A DNA stretch of 64,000 nucleotides, from NCBI RefSeq assembly GCF_023566055.1, contig NZ_JALIQP010000002.1, positions 868,001 through 932,000 on the forward strand, written 5' to 3'. The stretch comes from Halosolutus amylolyticus. GTDB lineage: Archaea > Halobacteriota > Halobacteria > Halobacteriales > Natrialbaceae. Of this stretch, positions 25,929 through 34,051 are shown in pieces; positions within the stretch are counted from its first letter, which is position 1; every line of letters begins with the position of its first letter. Under the pieces are notes generated by a model. The model did no database searches, was not told the origin of the DNA, and was given only the letters and a program-made list of their open reading frames with translations. Both the position numbers and the translations under genes were made by a program.

Positions 25929-26291
25929 ATGGGACTCATGAGCAAAATTCTCGGCGGCAACCAGTCGCGGACCGCCGAGGACTACGTCGAACTGGACCTC
26001 GACGACGTACCCGCGGAGTCGGCGGAGGCGACGATGCAGGTCCACATCGCCGAGGTAGACAACCAGGCCGACGCCATCGACATCAAAGACGCCGTCTACG
26101 ACGGCGACCTGGTCGTCGCGGACATTACGCGCCTCCGCACCGAGGACAAAACCGTCGAACACATCGTCGACGAACTCCGGCAGGTCGCCCAGGAGGTCGA
26201 CGGCGACATCGTCCGGAAAGGTGACGACCAGATCATTATCACGCCGACCGGCGTCCGGATCAGTCGCGAGAAACTGGGCCAGAACTTCTGA
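25929..26291 (+). CDS. sepF: Cell division protein SepF
   Basis: This 120-residue archaeal SepF has a short N-terminal membrane-targeting segment (MGLMSKILGG). A spacer follows, then the SepF fold: DYVELDLDDV, ATMQVHIAEVDN, AYDGDLVVADITRLR-like strand-helix text and GDDQIIITPTGVRISRE. SepF anchors FtsZ to the cytoplasmic membrane at midcell; archaea lacking FtsA depend on it. The length is close to that of other haloarchaeal SepF proteins. The gene is preceded by a clear TATA-like box. It stands alone, with a long AT-rich region before it and an HTH-10 regulator 154 nt downstream. Confidence 0.93.
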   Translation: MGLMSKILGGNQSRTAEDYVELDLDDVPAESAEATMQVHIAEVDNQADAIDIKDAVYDGDLVVADITRLRTEDKTVEHIVDELRQVAQEVDGDIVRKGDDQIIITPTGVRISREKLGQNF

Positions 26292-26445
26292 GAGCCGTTC
26301 CGCTCTCCGATCGAATCACGGCACTCGACGCCGTCACCCGTTCCACCCCGTAACCGGTCGGCCGTCACGACGGTCCGTGAGAGGTGTTTTCACCGTGCGG
26401 GAATTACGGCACCGGGTTATGAGAGTGGGACGCCAAACGACGGGT

Positions 26446-27090
26446 ATGTCCGGGTTTCGAGCGACAGTCGTCATCGACGATCCCGCAGGGTGTCCGGTCG
26501 CCAGCGCGTCGGAGTGTGCGGACGAACCGATCGACTCGGTGACGCGGTCACGGACGGCCTCCGACGGAACGGTCGTCGAGGAGTTCAGCGTGACCGCCGG
26601 GACGTCGGTCGCGACCGAGAGCGACACGGAACTGACGCCCGTCCAGTCGAACGACCGGGAAGAAGTCTACCGCTTCGAACGGGAGAGTGCGGCCGACTGT
26701 GCGTGTGAACGTGTCGAGCGTTCGGGAACGCCGATCTCGTCGGTCCGGGCCCAGGACGGGGCGTTGCTGCTCACCTTCCGGACGCTCGAACTCGAGACGA
26801 TCGCGACGATCGTCGACGACCTCCGGGAGTACTTCGACGGCGTCGTCGTCGAGGAACTCAGCCAGGACCACGAGGGGTCGACGGCCGACCCGGTCGTCGT
26901 CGATCGGGATCGGCTCACGGAGCGCCAGCGCGAGATCGTCGAGACGGCCCACGAGATGGGCTATTTCGCGTATCCGAAAGGAGCGAACGCGACCGACGTC
27001 GCCGAGGAACTCGGCGTCGCGAGGTCGACGTTCACCGAGCACCTGGCCGCCGCCCAGACGAAGCTACTGGACGCAATCCTGGAAAAATAA
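26446..27090 (+). CDS. HTH-10 (Bat-like) transcriptional regulator
   Basis: This 214-residue protein has an N-terminal haloarchaeal sensory region (MSGFRATVVIDDPAGC, then AACDCACER-type Cys-rich text with CACE). The C-terminal HTH_10 domain contains LTERQREIVETAHEMGYFAYP and DVAEELGVARSTFTEHL, the bacterio-opsin-activator type. Such proteins regulate target genes through DNA binding, and the signal here is unknown. CPV, CAD and DCACE place at least four cysteines in the sensory half, so metal or redox sensing is possible. ATG 26446 begins at MSGFRAT; an earlier ATG at 26419 is an alternative start. Confidence 0.85.
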   Translation: MSGFRATVVIDDPAGCPVASASECADEPIDSVTRSRTASDGTVVEEFSVTAGTSVATESDTELTPVQSNDREEVYRFERESAADCACERVERSGTPISSVRAQDGALLLTFRTLELETIATIVDDLREYFDGVVVEELSQDHEGSTADPVVVDRDRLTERQREIVETAHEMGYFAYPKGANATDVAEELGVARSTFTEHLAAAQTKLLDAILEK

Positions 27091-27249
27091 TCATCCAGAA
27101 CGGGATCCGGTTGACGCGCGTTCACCTTCGCACCGAGACCCACCCATCAGTCAGCCGTGTGACCGGACGTAAACGAAGACATCGTACGCATTCGGCCGTG
27201 ACAGCGGACAAACGACAATACTTTTCCATCGGGATGCGAAACTCCCACT

Positions 27250-28398
27250 ATGGCTGACGACCTCAAGAAAGGGCTGGAGGGTGTTCTGGTCGCAGAGTCG
27301 GAACTCAGCTCGATCGACGGCGACGAAGGTCGGCTGATCTACCGCGGATACACGATCGAGGAGCTCGCTCGCGGGGCGAGCTACGAGGAAGTCGTGTACC
27401 TGCTCTGGCACGGACACCTCCCGGACGAGGCGGAGCTCGCGGAGTTCACCGAGGCGATCAACGAAGAGCGCGAGGTCCACGAGGACGTCCTCGCGACGAT
27501 GGAGCGTCTCGCCGAGGCCGACGAGCGGCCGATGGCCGCCCTCCGGACTGCGGTCTCGATGTTCTCGGCGTACGAACCCGAGGACGACGTCGAACCCGAC
27601 GACCTGGAGGCGACGCTGCGGAAGGGGCGACGCATCACCGCCAAGATCCCGACCGCGCTCGCGGCCTTCGAGCGGTATCGTCTGGGCGAGGACCCGATCG
27701 ACCCGCACCCGGACCTCGGACTCGCGGCGAACTTCCTCTACATGCTGACCGGCGAGGAACCGAGCGACGTCCACGCCGAGACCTTCGACCAGGCGCTCAT
27801 CCTGCACGCCGATCACGGGCTCAACGCCTCGACGTTCACGTCGATGGTCATCGGCTCGACGATGGCCGACATCTACAGCGCCGTCACCGGCGGCGTCGCC
27901 GCGCTCTCCGGGCCGCTCCACGGCGGCGCGAACCAGGACGTCATGGAGGTCCTCTTCGAGATCGACGAGAGCGAACTCGACCACCGCGAGTGGGTCGAGC
28001 AGGCCAACGAAGAGGGGCGGCGGATCCCCGGCTTCGGCCACCGCGTCTACAACGTCAAGGACCCCCGTGCGAAGATCCTCCAGGAGCGAAGCGAGGAACT
28101 CGCCGAAAACGGCGAGGACAAGTGGTACGACTACACCACGACCATCGAACAGTTCCTCACCGAAGAGCAGGGCCTCGTCGAGAAGGGGATCGCCCCGAAC
28201 GTCGACTTCTACTCCGGGTCGGTCTACTACCAGCTCGGCATCCCGATCGACATGTACACGCCCATCTTCGCGATGAGCCGCGTCGGCGGCTGGGTCGGCC
28301 ACGTCCTCGAGTACCAGGAGGAGAACCGCCTGATCCGCCCGCGTGCGCGCTACACGGGCCCCACGGACCAGGAGTTCGTCCCGCTCGAAGAGCGATAG
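27250..28398 (+). CDS. citZ: Citrate synthase
   Basis: This 382-residue citrate synthase condenses acetyl-CoA with oxaloacetate in the TCA cycle. The sequence has LIYRGYTIEELA near the N-terminus and HADHGLNASTFTSMVIGST, with a catalytic His. Later segments are GPLHGGANQDVME, GFGHRVYNVKDPR (second catalytic His) and MSRVGGWVGHVLEY near the C-terminus. An acidic surface matches haloarchaeal adaptation. The length is normal for the archaeal/bacterial small-subunit type. A TATA-like patch (CAATACTTTT at 27217-27226) is about 30 nt upstream of ATG 27250, implying a leaderless transcript. Confidence 0.97.
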   Translation: MADDLKKGLEGVLVAESELSSIDGDEGRLIYRGYTIEELARGASYEEVVYLLWHGHLPDEAELAEFTEAINEEREVHEDVLATMERLAEADERPMAALRTAVSMFSAYEPEDDVEPDDLEATLRKGRRITAKIPTALAAFERYRLGEDPIDPHPDLGLAANFLYMLTGEEPSDVHAETFDQALILHADHGLNASTFTSMVIGSTMADIYSAVTGGVAALSGPLHGGANQDVMEVLFEIDESELDHREWVEQANEEGRRIPGFGHRVYNVKDPRAKILQERSEELAENGEDKWYDYTTTIEQFLTEEQGLVEKGIAPNVDFYSGSVYYQLGIPIDMYTPIFAMSRVGGWVGHVLEYQEENRLIRPRARYTGPTDQEFVPLEER

Positions 28399-28533
28399 GT
28401 CGCGACTGACGCGGCCTCAGATTCGTTTTTGCGCGTCTCACGGCGGCAAGAAGTGACCACGCCATCGATCGGCGATCGAACGCCACGTGACACCGCGCCG
28501 GCCGTCACCGCACCGTTCGGGTCGTGTGCGCCG

Positions 28534-28932
28534 TCAGCTGAGTTCCCGGACGACAAGCGAGACGCCGGTCAGCGAGGCGAGCAGGACGACGAGGTTGAAC
28601 GCGGCGCGCATCAGCGGCTGGTGTCTGGGCTCGATCCAGAGGTCGATCGCGTTGGCCACGCTGCCGTAGAACTGGACGAGCGCGAACAGCGCGACCACCG
28701 AACAGACCCCGAGTGCGCCCCACGCGAGGTAGCGCCGAACCGCGGCCGACTGGAGATCGACGCCGGCGTCGGCTTCGGTCGCGCCGTCGTCGGATTCGAT
28801 CGGCGCTTGATCGGCGGAGGAGTCGTCTTCGGTACCGGATTGTGCGCGATCGGCACCGGGGTCGGGGTGTGCGTGTTCGGCGGGCGATTCGTCGTCGGAT
28901 TCGATCGTCGAGTCGGGTGTCGGGTTACTCAT
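28534..28932 (-). CDS. Small membrane protein with acidic N-terminal tail
   Basis: This 132-residue protein has a long acidic N-terminal tail (about 1-65, rich in Asp, Glu and Ser) followed by two TM segments (about 70-90 and 108-128). The second leads to a short VVRELS end. It overlaps the preceding DUF7490-type gene by eight bases (ATGAGTAA contains both start and stop), so the two are translationally coupled. No catalytic motif is seen. The function may be linked to its PGF-CTERM neighbour; this is inference. Confidence 0.7.
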   Translation of the reverse strand: MSNPTPDSTIESDDESPAEHAHPDPGADRAQSGTEDDSSADQAPIESDDGATEADAGVDLQSAAVRRYLAWGALGVCSVVALFALVQFYGSVANAIDLWIEPRHQPLMRAAFNLVVLLASLTGVSLVVRELS

Positions 28933-29992
28933 TCGAGGACCTCCGTGCGAACGCGATAGTTGCAAGCAGTGCCACTGCGGCGACGGCGACCCCGAAACCG
29001 GGGGTATTGTCGGCGCTCGCGTCGTCCTCCTTGTCGTACTCGTCGTCCGCGCCGTTGGCCGCCTCGTCGTGCGACTCGGCGTCCGCCTCGCTGGCCTCGA
29101 AGCCGTTCTCGTCCGCGTCGTCGTCGAACTCGCCCGTATCGAGGGCGTCACCGTCCGTCGCGTTGGGACGGAGGTCGGCCCCGGCCCGATCGGTCGCGAC
29201 GATGGTGCCGTCGAGCCGGAGGATGCCGTCGAGGTGGTAGGCGTACTCGTCGGGGACCTCGAGTTCGGCCGTCGGGTTGATCGTCTCGCCGGGTTCGACG
29301 CCCGAGAGGTCGACGGTAGCCGAGTCGGCGACGATGTTCGAGTCGGCCTGACGCGCCTTCAGTTCGAGTTCGAGGTCGTCCGCCGTCTCGTCGCCCGCGT
29401 TCGTGAGGTAACTCTTGACCTCGAGTGTGGCCCGGCCGTCGGTCGTCGACTCGACCTCGTACTCGATCGCGGGGACGTCGACGAGCGCACCGGTGTAACT
29501 GTGGAACTCGAGGCCGGTGTCGGCGTAGGCAGGCGTCAGCGAATCGAGGCCGGAGACGCGGTGGGTCACCGTTTCGGTTCGCGTCCCGTCGGTGTAGACG
29601 ATCGTCTCGATCCGGTGGGCCCCCTCGCGAGGGACGTCGACGGTCCCCGGAACGACTTCCTCGGATTCGCTCTCGAGCGTCCCGACCTCGCGTTCGGTGA
29701 CGTCGACCACGAGGCTGTCGTCGGCGTCCATCGTCCGGTGGACTACCGTGACGTTCTCGACGGGTCGACCCTCGTGTTGGAGGTAGGTATCGACCGCCAG
29801 TGTGACCGTCTCGCCGGACACCTCGTCGGCGGCGATCGTCACTTCGAGCAACGATGCGGTTCCGGCGCGATCGATCGCAGCCTCCGTGTCGGGGGCGCTG
29901 GGATCGGTGACTGCACCGGAGAGGGCGAGACTCGTCAGGGCCGCGACGGCGACCACGAGCGCGGCGACGAGCAGGGCGGACTCCCGTTTCAT
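28925..29992 (-). CDS. DUF7490-like PGF-CTERM surface protein
   Basis: This 355-residue exported protein has an uncleaved or signal-type hydrophobic N-terminus (MKRESALLVAALVVAVAAL). Two beta-rich segments each contain repeated strand patterns (VTLAVDTYLQHEGRPVENVTV and ATLEVKSYLTNAGDETADD), apparently a tandem duplicate. An acidic stalk is followed by TPGFGVAVAAVALLATIAF and a basic end. TPGFG plus TM plus Arg-Arg is a PGF-CTERM signal for archaeosortase A. It matches what I recall as the DUF7490 family. A TATA-like CTTATAC on the minus strand sits about 20-26 nt upstream of the ATG ending at 29992. The downstream small membrane gene overlaps by eight bases. Confidence 0.82.
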   Translation of the reverse strand: MKRESALLVAALVVAVAALTSLALSGAVTDPSAPDTEAAIDRAGTASLLEVTIAADEVSGETVTLAVDTYLQHEGRPVENVTVVHRTMDADDSLVVDVTEREVGTLESESEEVVPGTVDVPREGAHRIETIVYTDGTRTETVTHRVSGLDSLTPAYADTGLEFHSYTGALVDVPAIEYEVESTTDGRATLEVKSYLTNAGDETADDLELELKARQADSNIVADSATVDLSGVEPGETINPTAELEVPDEYAYHLDGILRLDGTIVATDRAGADLRPNATDGDALDTGEFDDDADENGFEASEADAESHDEAANGADDEYDKEDDASADNTPGFGVAVAAVALLATIAFARRSSNE

Positions 29993-30116
29993 GTCAGCTT
30001 CACTGAGGTAGTTGTATAAGTGTTTTGTGTGGTCGGGACGAAAACACGTTCGGGCCACGGGCGCGGGCGACGATCGCGCGATCGCGTGTGGCGATCTGCG
30101 GGTACGGGTATCCACC

Positions 30117-30548
30117 ATGTACGTCTTCGTGTACGGAACGCTGACGAACCCGATACAGGTCGAGGACGTTCTCGGTCCCGGTGACGGTATCGAGGACGAA
30201 CCGACGTGGGAGTTCACGGGATCGGCGACCCTCGACGGCCTCCACCGGGTCGATGGGCGGTACCCCACGCTGGTCCCCGGCGGGACCGTCAAGGGACGAC
30301 TGCTCGCCGTCGACGCGGCCGGACTCGATCGTCTTGATCGTTACGAGGGCGTCGATCGAGGGCTGTACGTCCGCGTCGCCGTCCCGCGGAGCGACCCGGA
30401 CGCCGGGGAACCGGATGCAGTCTGGACGTACGTCGGCGATCCGGACCGACTGGCTGTCGACTGCGAGTGGACCGGCGGTGGGGCGTTCGCGCGCCGGGTC
30501 GAACAGTATCTCTCGTCGACAGGAGTCATGATAGAAAGTAACGAATGA
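30117..30548 (+). CDS. Gamma-glutamylcyclotransferase-family protein
   Basis: This 143-residue GGCT/AIG2-fold protein starts MYVFVYGTLTNP, with the YGTL motif that binds the substrate's backbone. The later acidic residue in RLDRYEGVDRGLY is where the catalytic Glu normally lies. Typical relatives act on gamma-glutamyl-amine or gamma-glutamyl amino acid substrates, producing 5-oxoproline. In archaea the substrate is unknown, because glutathione is replaced by gamma-glutamylcysteine in haloarchaea, which makes that compound a plausible target. ATG 30117 opens the conserved N-terminus. It is transcribed away from the DUF7490 gene, with 124 nt between starts. Confidence 0.82.
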   Translation: MYVFVYGTLTNPIQVEDVLGPGDGIEDEPTWEFTGSATLDGLHRVDGRYPTLVPGGTVKGRLLAVDAAGLDRLDRYEGVDRGLYVRVAVPRSDPDAGEPDAVWTYVGDPDRLAVDCEWTGGGAFARRVEQYLSSTGVMIESNE

Positions 30549-30693
30549 CGATCGTCTGTCCAGCGTCTGACGCCGCGATTTGCCCGCCGCTGTCGTGCGA
30601 TTTTACTTTCGGCCCGCCTCCATGACCTTTATGTAGTCCCGGCCCCCGTCTACACTCGCACGTCACACGCCGTGCATTCCCTGTATTCCCTGT

Positions 30694-30714
30694 CGTGCTG
30701 CCACCGGCAGCACG
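30694..30714 (+). promoter_or_regulatory. Strong hairpin in the ilvA leader
   Basis: CGTGCTGCC (30694-30702) and GGCAGCACG (30706-30714) form an exact 9-bp stem with a three-base loop. It lies 86 nt upstream of the ilvA start and between two TATA-like sequences, so it is either in a 5' leader or upstream of a second promoter. No T-run follows, so a simple terminator is unlikely. Confidence 0.5.
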
Positions 30715-30799
30715 TCCCTGTCGGGGCGACGGCCCACCGCCGATCGATCCGCCGCTCCCTGACAGTAACTCTTACAACACGCGCCGAGTAGACGGGCGT

Positions 30800-32011
30800 A
30801 TGCTCGAACTCTCGAATATTCTCGAGGCACGCGATCGCGTCCGCGAAACCTCGCGGCATACCCCGCTCGAGTACTCCCACACCTACTCCGCGATGACCGG
30901 TGCCGACGTTCACCTGAAACTGGAGAACTTCCAGCGGACCGGCGCGTTCAAGATCCGCGGCGCGACGAACCGGATCGCGACCCTCTCCGAGGCGGAGAAG
31001 GCGGCCGGCGTCGTCACCGCCAGCGCGGGCAACCACGCCCAGGGGGTCGCGCTCGCGGCGTCCCGCGCGGGCGTCGACTCGAAGATCGTCATGCCCGAAC
31101 ACGCGCCGATCTCGAAGGTCAAAGCGACGCGCAACTACGGCGCCGAGGTCGTCCTCGACGGCACGGACTACAACGAGGCCGCCCGGCGGGCCCACGAGAT
31201 CGAACGCGAGGAAGACCGGACCTACGTCCACGCGTTCGACGACGAGTACGTCATGGCCGGCCAGGGCACGATCGGCCTCGAAATCGTCGAGGACTGCCCC
31301 GAGGTCGATACCGTCGTCGTGCCGATCGGCGGCGGCGGACTCATCAGCGGGATCGCGACCGCGGTGAAGGCGAAGAACCCCGACGCCCGCGTGATCGGCG
31401 TTCAGGCCGAGGGCGCCTCGAGCGTCGCCACGTCGCTCGAGAAGGGCGAACGCGTCTCGCTCGACGGCGTCGACACGATCGCCGACGGGATCGCGACCCG
31501 GAGCGTCGGCGAACGAACCTTCCCGATCATCCAGGAGCGTGTCGACGAGGTCGTCACCGTCTCCGACCCGGAGATCGCGGTCGCGACGGTCTACCTGCTC
31601 GAGCGATCGAAGACCCTCGTCGAGGGCGCGGGCGCAGTTCCGCTGGCCGCGCTCCTCTTCGAGAAATTCGACTACGAAGCGGACGAGACGATCGTCCCCG
31701 CCCTCTGTGGCGGCAACATCGACCTCAACACGCTCACGAACGTCATCGTCCGCGGGCTCGTCGAGACCGGCCGCTACCTCAAGATCCGCACCGTGCTGAA
31801 AGACCAGCCGGGCGCGCTCGAGGACCTGCTCGAGATCTTCACCGCCCACCGCGCGAACATCTACGCCATCCACCACGATCGAACCTCCCGGGACGTCGAG
31901 ATGAGCGACACCGAAGTCGAGATCGAACTCGAGATGCGCGGCCCCGACCACGTCGATCGGTTCCTCGATGACATGCGCGAATCGGGCTACGAGGTCGACG
32001 TCCTCGTCTGA
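30800..32011 (+). CDS. ilvA: Threonine ammonia-lyase (biosynthetic threonine dehydratase)
   Basis: This 403-residue PLP enzyme converts threonine to 2-oxobutanoate and ammonia, the first step of isoleucine biosynthesis. PLP Lys51 lies in GAFKIRGATN. Other motifs include TASAGNHAQGVA and the glycine-rich PIGGGGLISGIA, with CGGNIDL toward the C-terminal half. A single ACT-like domain follows (about 330-403, LKIRTVLKDQPGALEDLL), typical of short threonine dehydratases subject to allosteric control. Start ATG 30800 is set by the family N-terminus and a TATA-like CTTACAAC about 28 nt upstream. RidA follows after 54 nt; it handles the reactive 2-aminoacrylate/2-aminocrotonate intermediates this enzyme forms. 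Confidence 0.95.
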   Translation: MLELSNILEARDRVRETSRHTPLEYSHTYSAMTGADVHLKLENFQRTGAFKIRGATNRIATLSEAEKAAGVVTASAGNHAQGVALAASRAGVDSKIVMPEHAPISKVKATRNYGAEVVLDGTDYNEAARRAHEIEREEDRTYVHAFDDEYVMAGQGTIGLEIVEDCPEVDTVVVPIGGGGLISGIATAVKAKNPDARVIGVQAEGASSVATSLEKGERVSLDGVDTIADGIATRSVGERTFPIIQERVDEVVTVSDPEIAVATVYLLERSKTLVEGAGAVPLAALLFEKFDYEADETIVPALCGGNIDLNTLTNVIVRGLVETGRYLKIRTVLKDQPGALEDLLEIFTAHRANIYAIHHDRTSRDVEMSDTEVEIELEMRGPDHVDRFLDDMRESGYEVDVLV

Positions 32012-32065
32012 TCGTCCGCGATCGCTTCGCCTGCTTTTAAGCCACGCCGGGCCGAGAACTCGGAC

Positions 32066-32446
32066 GTGAAACGAATCATCGACACCGACGACGCACCCGC
32101 CGCAGTCGGCGCGTACAGTCAGGCGACGACCGACGACTCGCTGCTGTTCACCGCCGGCCAGATCCCCATGACCGCCGACGGCGAACTGCTCGACGACGAA
32201 CCGATCGCGGCCCAGACCGAACAGGCCCTCTACAACCTCGACGCGATCCTCGACGAGGCCGGCGCGACGTCGGCGGACATCCTCAAGGTGACCGTCTTCC
32301 TCGACGACATCGACGACTTCGACGCGATGAACGAGGCCTACGCCGCCTACTTCGACGACGAACCGCCGGCCCGGAGCGCCGTCGAAGTCGCCGCCCTCCC
32401 GAAAGGCGTCGGCGTCGAAATCGAGGCCGTCGCGTCGCTCGAGTGA
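32066..32446 (+). CDS. ridA: RidA-family 2-iminobutanoate/2-iminopropanoate deaminase
   Basis: This 126-residue YjgF/YER057c/UK114-family protein starts KRIIDTDDAPAAVGAYSQA, with the classical AYSQA. It also has LLFTAGQIPM and the conserved C-terminal PPARSAVEVAALPKG, with the Arg that stabilises the imine substrate. RidA hydrolyses the reactive imines released by threonine dehydratase, protecting PLP enzymes. Its position directly downstream of ilvA makes metabolic sense. It starts at GTG 32066, with a TATA-like CTTTTAAG about 25-32 nt upstream, so it is likely transcribed separately as well as read through. Confidence 0.93.
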   Translation: MKRIIDTDDAPAAVGAYSQATTDDSLLFTAGQIPMTADGELLDDEPIAAQTEQALYNLDAILDEAGATSADILKVTVFLDDIDDFDAMNEAYAAYFDDEPPARSAVEVAALPKGVGVEIEAVASLE

Positions 32447-32452
32447 GCGCGC

Positions 32453-32701
32453 GTGAGTGCCGATCGCTCTCCACTCGAACCGACGGCCGCGGCCCGGCAG
32501 AAATCCGCCCTCCTGTGGGGTGCCGTCGGCGCGCTGACCTTCCTCGTACTCCTCCAGGGGTACGCGCTGGTCGTCACACCGCTCGTGACGATCGTCCAGG
32601 GTGTCGCGATCGCCGCGCTGGTCGGATTCGGGGCCGCGATCGGGGCGTACCTGCTCGAGGACTCGATCGCGAGGCGGGCCGCCGATCGGGCCGAGGAGTG
32701 A
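32453..32701 (+). CDS. Small two-TM membrane protein
   Basis: This 82-residue protein has TM segments at about 18-38 and 42-65, a Gly/Ala-rich loop between them, and a charged C-terminus (SIARRAADRAEE). It starts with GTG 32453, only six bases after the ridA stop, so it is probably in the same transcript. A family name cannot be given from sequence alone. The gene precedes the tRNA-Ser gene in the same orientation. Confidence 0.72.
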   Translation: MSADRSPLEPTAAARQKSALLWGAVGALTFLVLLQGYALVVTPLVTIVQGVAIAALVGFGAAIGAYLLEDSIARRAADRAEE

Positions 32702-32748
32702 GGTCGTCTCGTAACAGTTAAACGACGGACGTGGTTAGGATGAGGTGA

Positions 32749-32830
32749 GCCAGGATGGCCGAACGGTAAGGCGCACGCCTGGAAAGCGTGTTCCCTTTCG
32801 GGATTCTGGGTTCAAATCCCAGTCCTGGCG
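32749..32830 (+). tRNA. tRNA-Ser(GGA)
   Basis: This 82-nt cloverleaf starts GCCAGGA and ends TCCTGGC plus discriminator G (32830). The anticodon arm CACGC-CTGGAAA-GCGTG places GGA as anticodon, decoding UCC and UCU. A long variable arm (TTCCC-TTTC-GGGA) and a T-arm (CTGGG-TTCAAAT-CCCAG) fit the class II form expected for serine. CCA is not encoded. A T-run (TTTTT at 32831-32835) immediately follows and may end transcription. Confidence 0.95.
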
Positions 32831-32835
32831 TTTTT
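32831..32835 (+). terminator. T-run terminator after tRNA-Ser
   Basis: Five consecutive T residues follow the discriminator base of the tRNA. Archaeal RNA polymerase commonly terminates at such short T-runs, and no hairpin is needed. Confidence 0.55.
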
Positions 32836-32995
32836 CGACCTTTCACACCGACAAGAGCGGTGTTTTTAGAATTCGAAACGGCAGTGGAGGACACTGCGAA
32901 CTGCGCTAGCGCCGGCGGTCACGTGCGGAACGGAGGACGTCCTGATACCAGTCGAACCAGCGATCGATCGAAATCGGCTGCCGACGATCGAGTAC

Positions 32996-33109
32996 CTACT
33001 GCTCGATCTCGGCGGGAGTATCGGTCTTGAGCCACCGATCGGGATCGTCCGGGTCCCGGATCTCGAGCAACCCGTCCTGACACACCACGAGTTCGTAGCG
33101 ATCGGTCAT
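32996..33109 (-). CDS. Small haloarchaeal protein (DUF7331-like)
   Basis: The 37-residue frame reads MTDRYELVVCQDG, then LLEIRDPDDPDRWLKTD and a short acidic end. Its D-x-D/N-P-D-x-W-L/I-x-S/T-D pattern resembles a small haloarchaeal family that I recall as DUF7331. The ATG at 33109 is the only sensible start. It is divergent from the SRAP gene, and no promoter evidence is clear. Function is unknown. Confidence 0.55.
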   Translation of the reverse strand: MTDRYELVVCQDGLLEIRDPDDPDRWLKTDTPAEIEQ

Positions 33110-33285
33110 GCTGGATCGTGACCCCGACGGGAACTGCGCCTCGATCGGGTATCGTAACGGGGGCCGTACCGGTCGCAGAACGAGTGGTAGACACCTCATA
33201 CCGGGTTCGGAGGGGAGTGGTTCGAGGGGGCGACTGAGATGGTTGGACGAACAGTGATTAGTATCGACGGCGCGTCTGGACGGCT

Positions 33286-33984
33286 ATGTGCGGCCGGTAT
33301 ACGCTGGTCATCGAGCGGGACGAACTCGAAGAGCGGTTCGACGCCGCGGTTAGGGGGTCGTTTCGACCGCGGTACAACGTGGCGCCCGGGCAGGAGTTGC
33401 CGGTAATCACGGGCGACGAACCCGACGTCTGCCGGCGCATGGAGTGGGGACTCGTCCCGTCGTGGGCCGACGACGATCGCGACGGCCTGATCAACGCGCG
33501 GGCGGAGACGATCGACGAGAAGCCGAGTTTTCGGGACGCCTACGAGCGACGCAGGTGTCTGGTCCCGGCGGACGGCTTCTACGAGTGGGTCGAGACGGAA
33601 TCGGGGACCCAGCCCTACCGGGTCGCCTTCGAGGACGATCGGCCGTTCGCGATGGCGGGGCTGTGGGAGCGCTGGGAGCCCGAAACGACCCAGGCCGGAC
33701 TCGACGCGTTCGGCGGTGGGGTCGACGACGCGAGCGACGACGGGCCGCTGGAGACGTTCACGATCGTCACCACCGAGCCGAACGACCTGGTCGCGGACCT
33801 GCACCACCGGATGGCGGCGGTCCTCCCGCCCGATCGCGAGCGGGAGTGGCTGACGGCGAGCGATCCGCGGGACCTCCTCGAACCGTTTCCGGCCGACGAG
33901 ATGCGGGCGTATCCGGTGTCGACGGCGGTCAACGATCCGTCGGTGGACGAGCCGTCGCTGGTCGAACCGATTGAGATCGACTGA
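33286..33984 (+). CDS. SRAP (HMCES/YedK) DNA-protein crosslink peptidase
   Basis: This 232-residue SOS response-associated peptidase starts MCGRYTL, exposing catalytic Cys2 after Met removal. It contains RYNVAPGQELPVI, NARAETIDEKPSF with the catalytic Glu, and CLVPADGFYEWVE. HHRMAAVLP near the C-terminal part supplies the active-site His. These enzymes form a thiazolidine link to abasic sites in single-stranded DNA, protecting them. The central insertion (FGGGVDDASDDGPLE) is acidic. ATG 33286 is required for Cys2. It stands alone between a small divergent ORF and the convergent permease gene. Confidence 0.93.
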   Translation: MCGRYTLVIERDELEERFDAAVRGSFRPRYNVAPGQELPVITGDEPDVCRRMEWGLVPSWADDDRDGLINARAETIDEKPSFRDAYERRRCLVPADGFYEWVETESGTQPYRVAFEDDRPFAMAGLWERWEPETTQAGLDAFGGGVDDASDDGPLETFTIVTTEPNDLVADLHHRMAAVLPPDREREWLTASDPRDLLEPFPADEMRAYPVSTAVNDPSVDEPSLVEPIEID

Positions 33985-34051
33985 TCGTGCGGCCGGCATC
34001 GATCGAGATCGAGTGAGTGGACTCTGAACTGGCGGTCCCGATCGCCGGGAG

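Noticed and set aside
25637-25960. A 107-residue open frame on the minus strand covering the AT-rich gap
   Set aside because: It runs through the AT-rich segment and overlaps the sepF start in the opposite direction, with no recognisable protein features.
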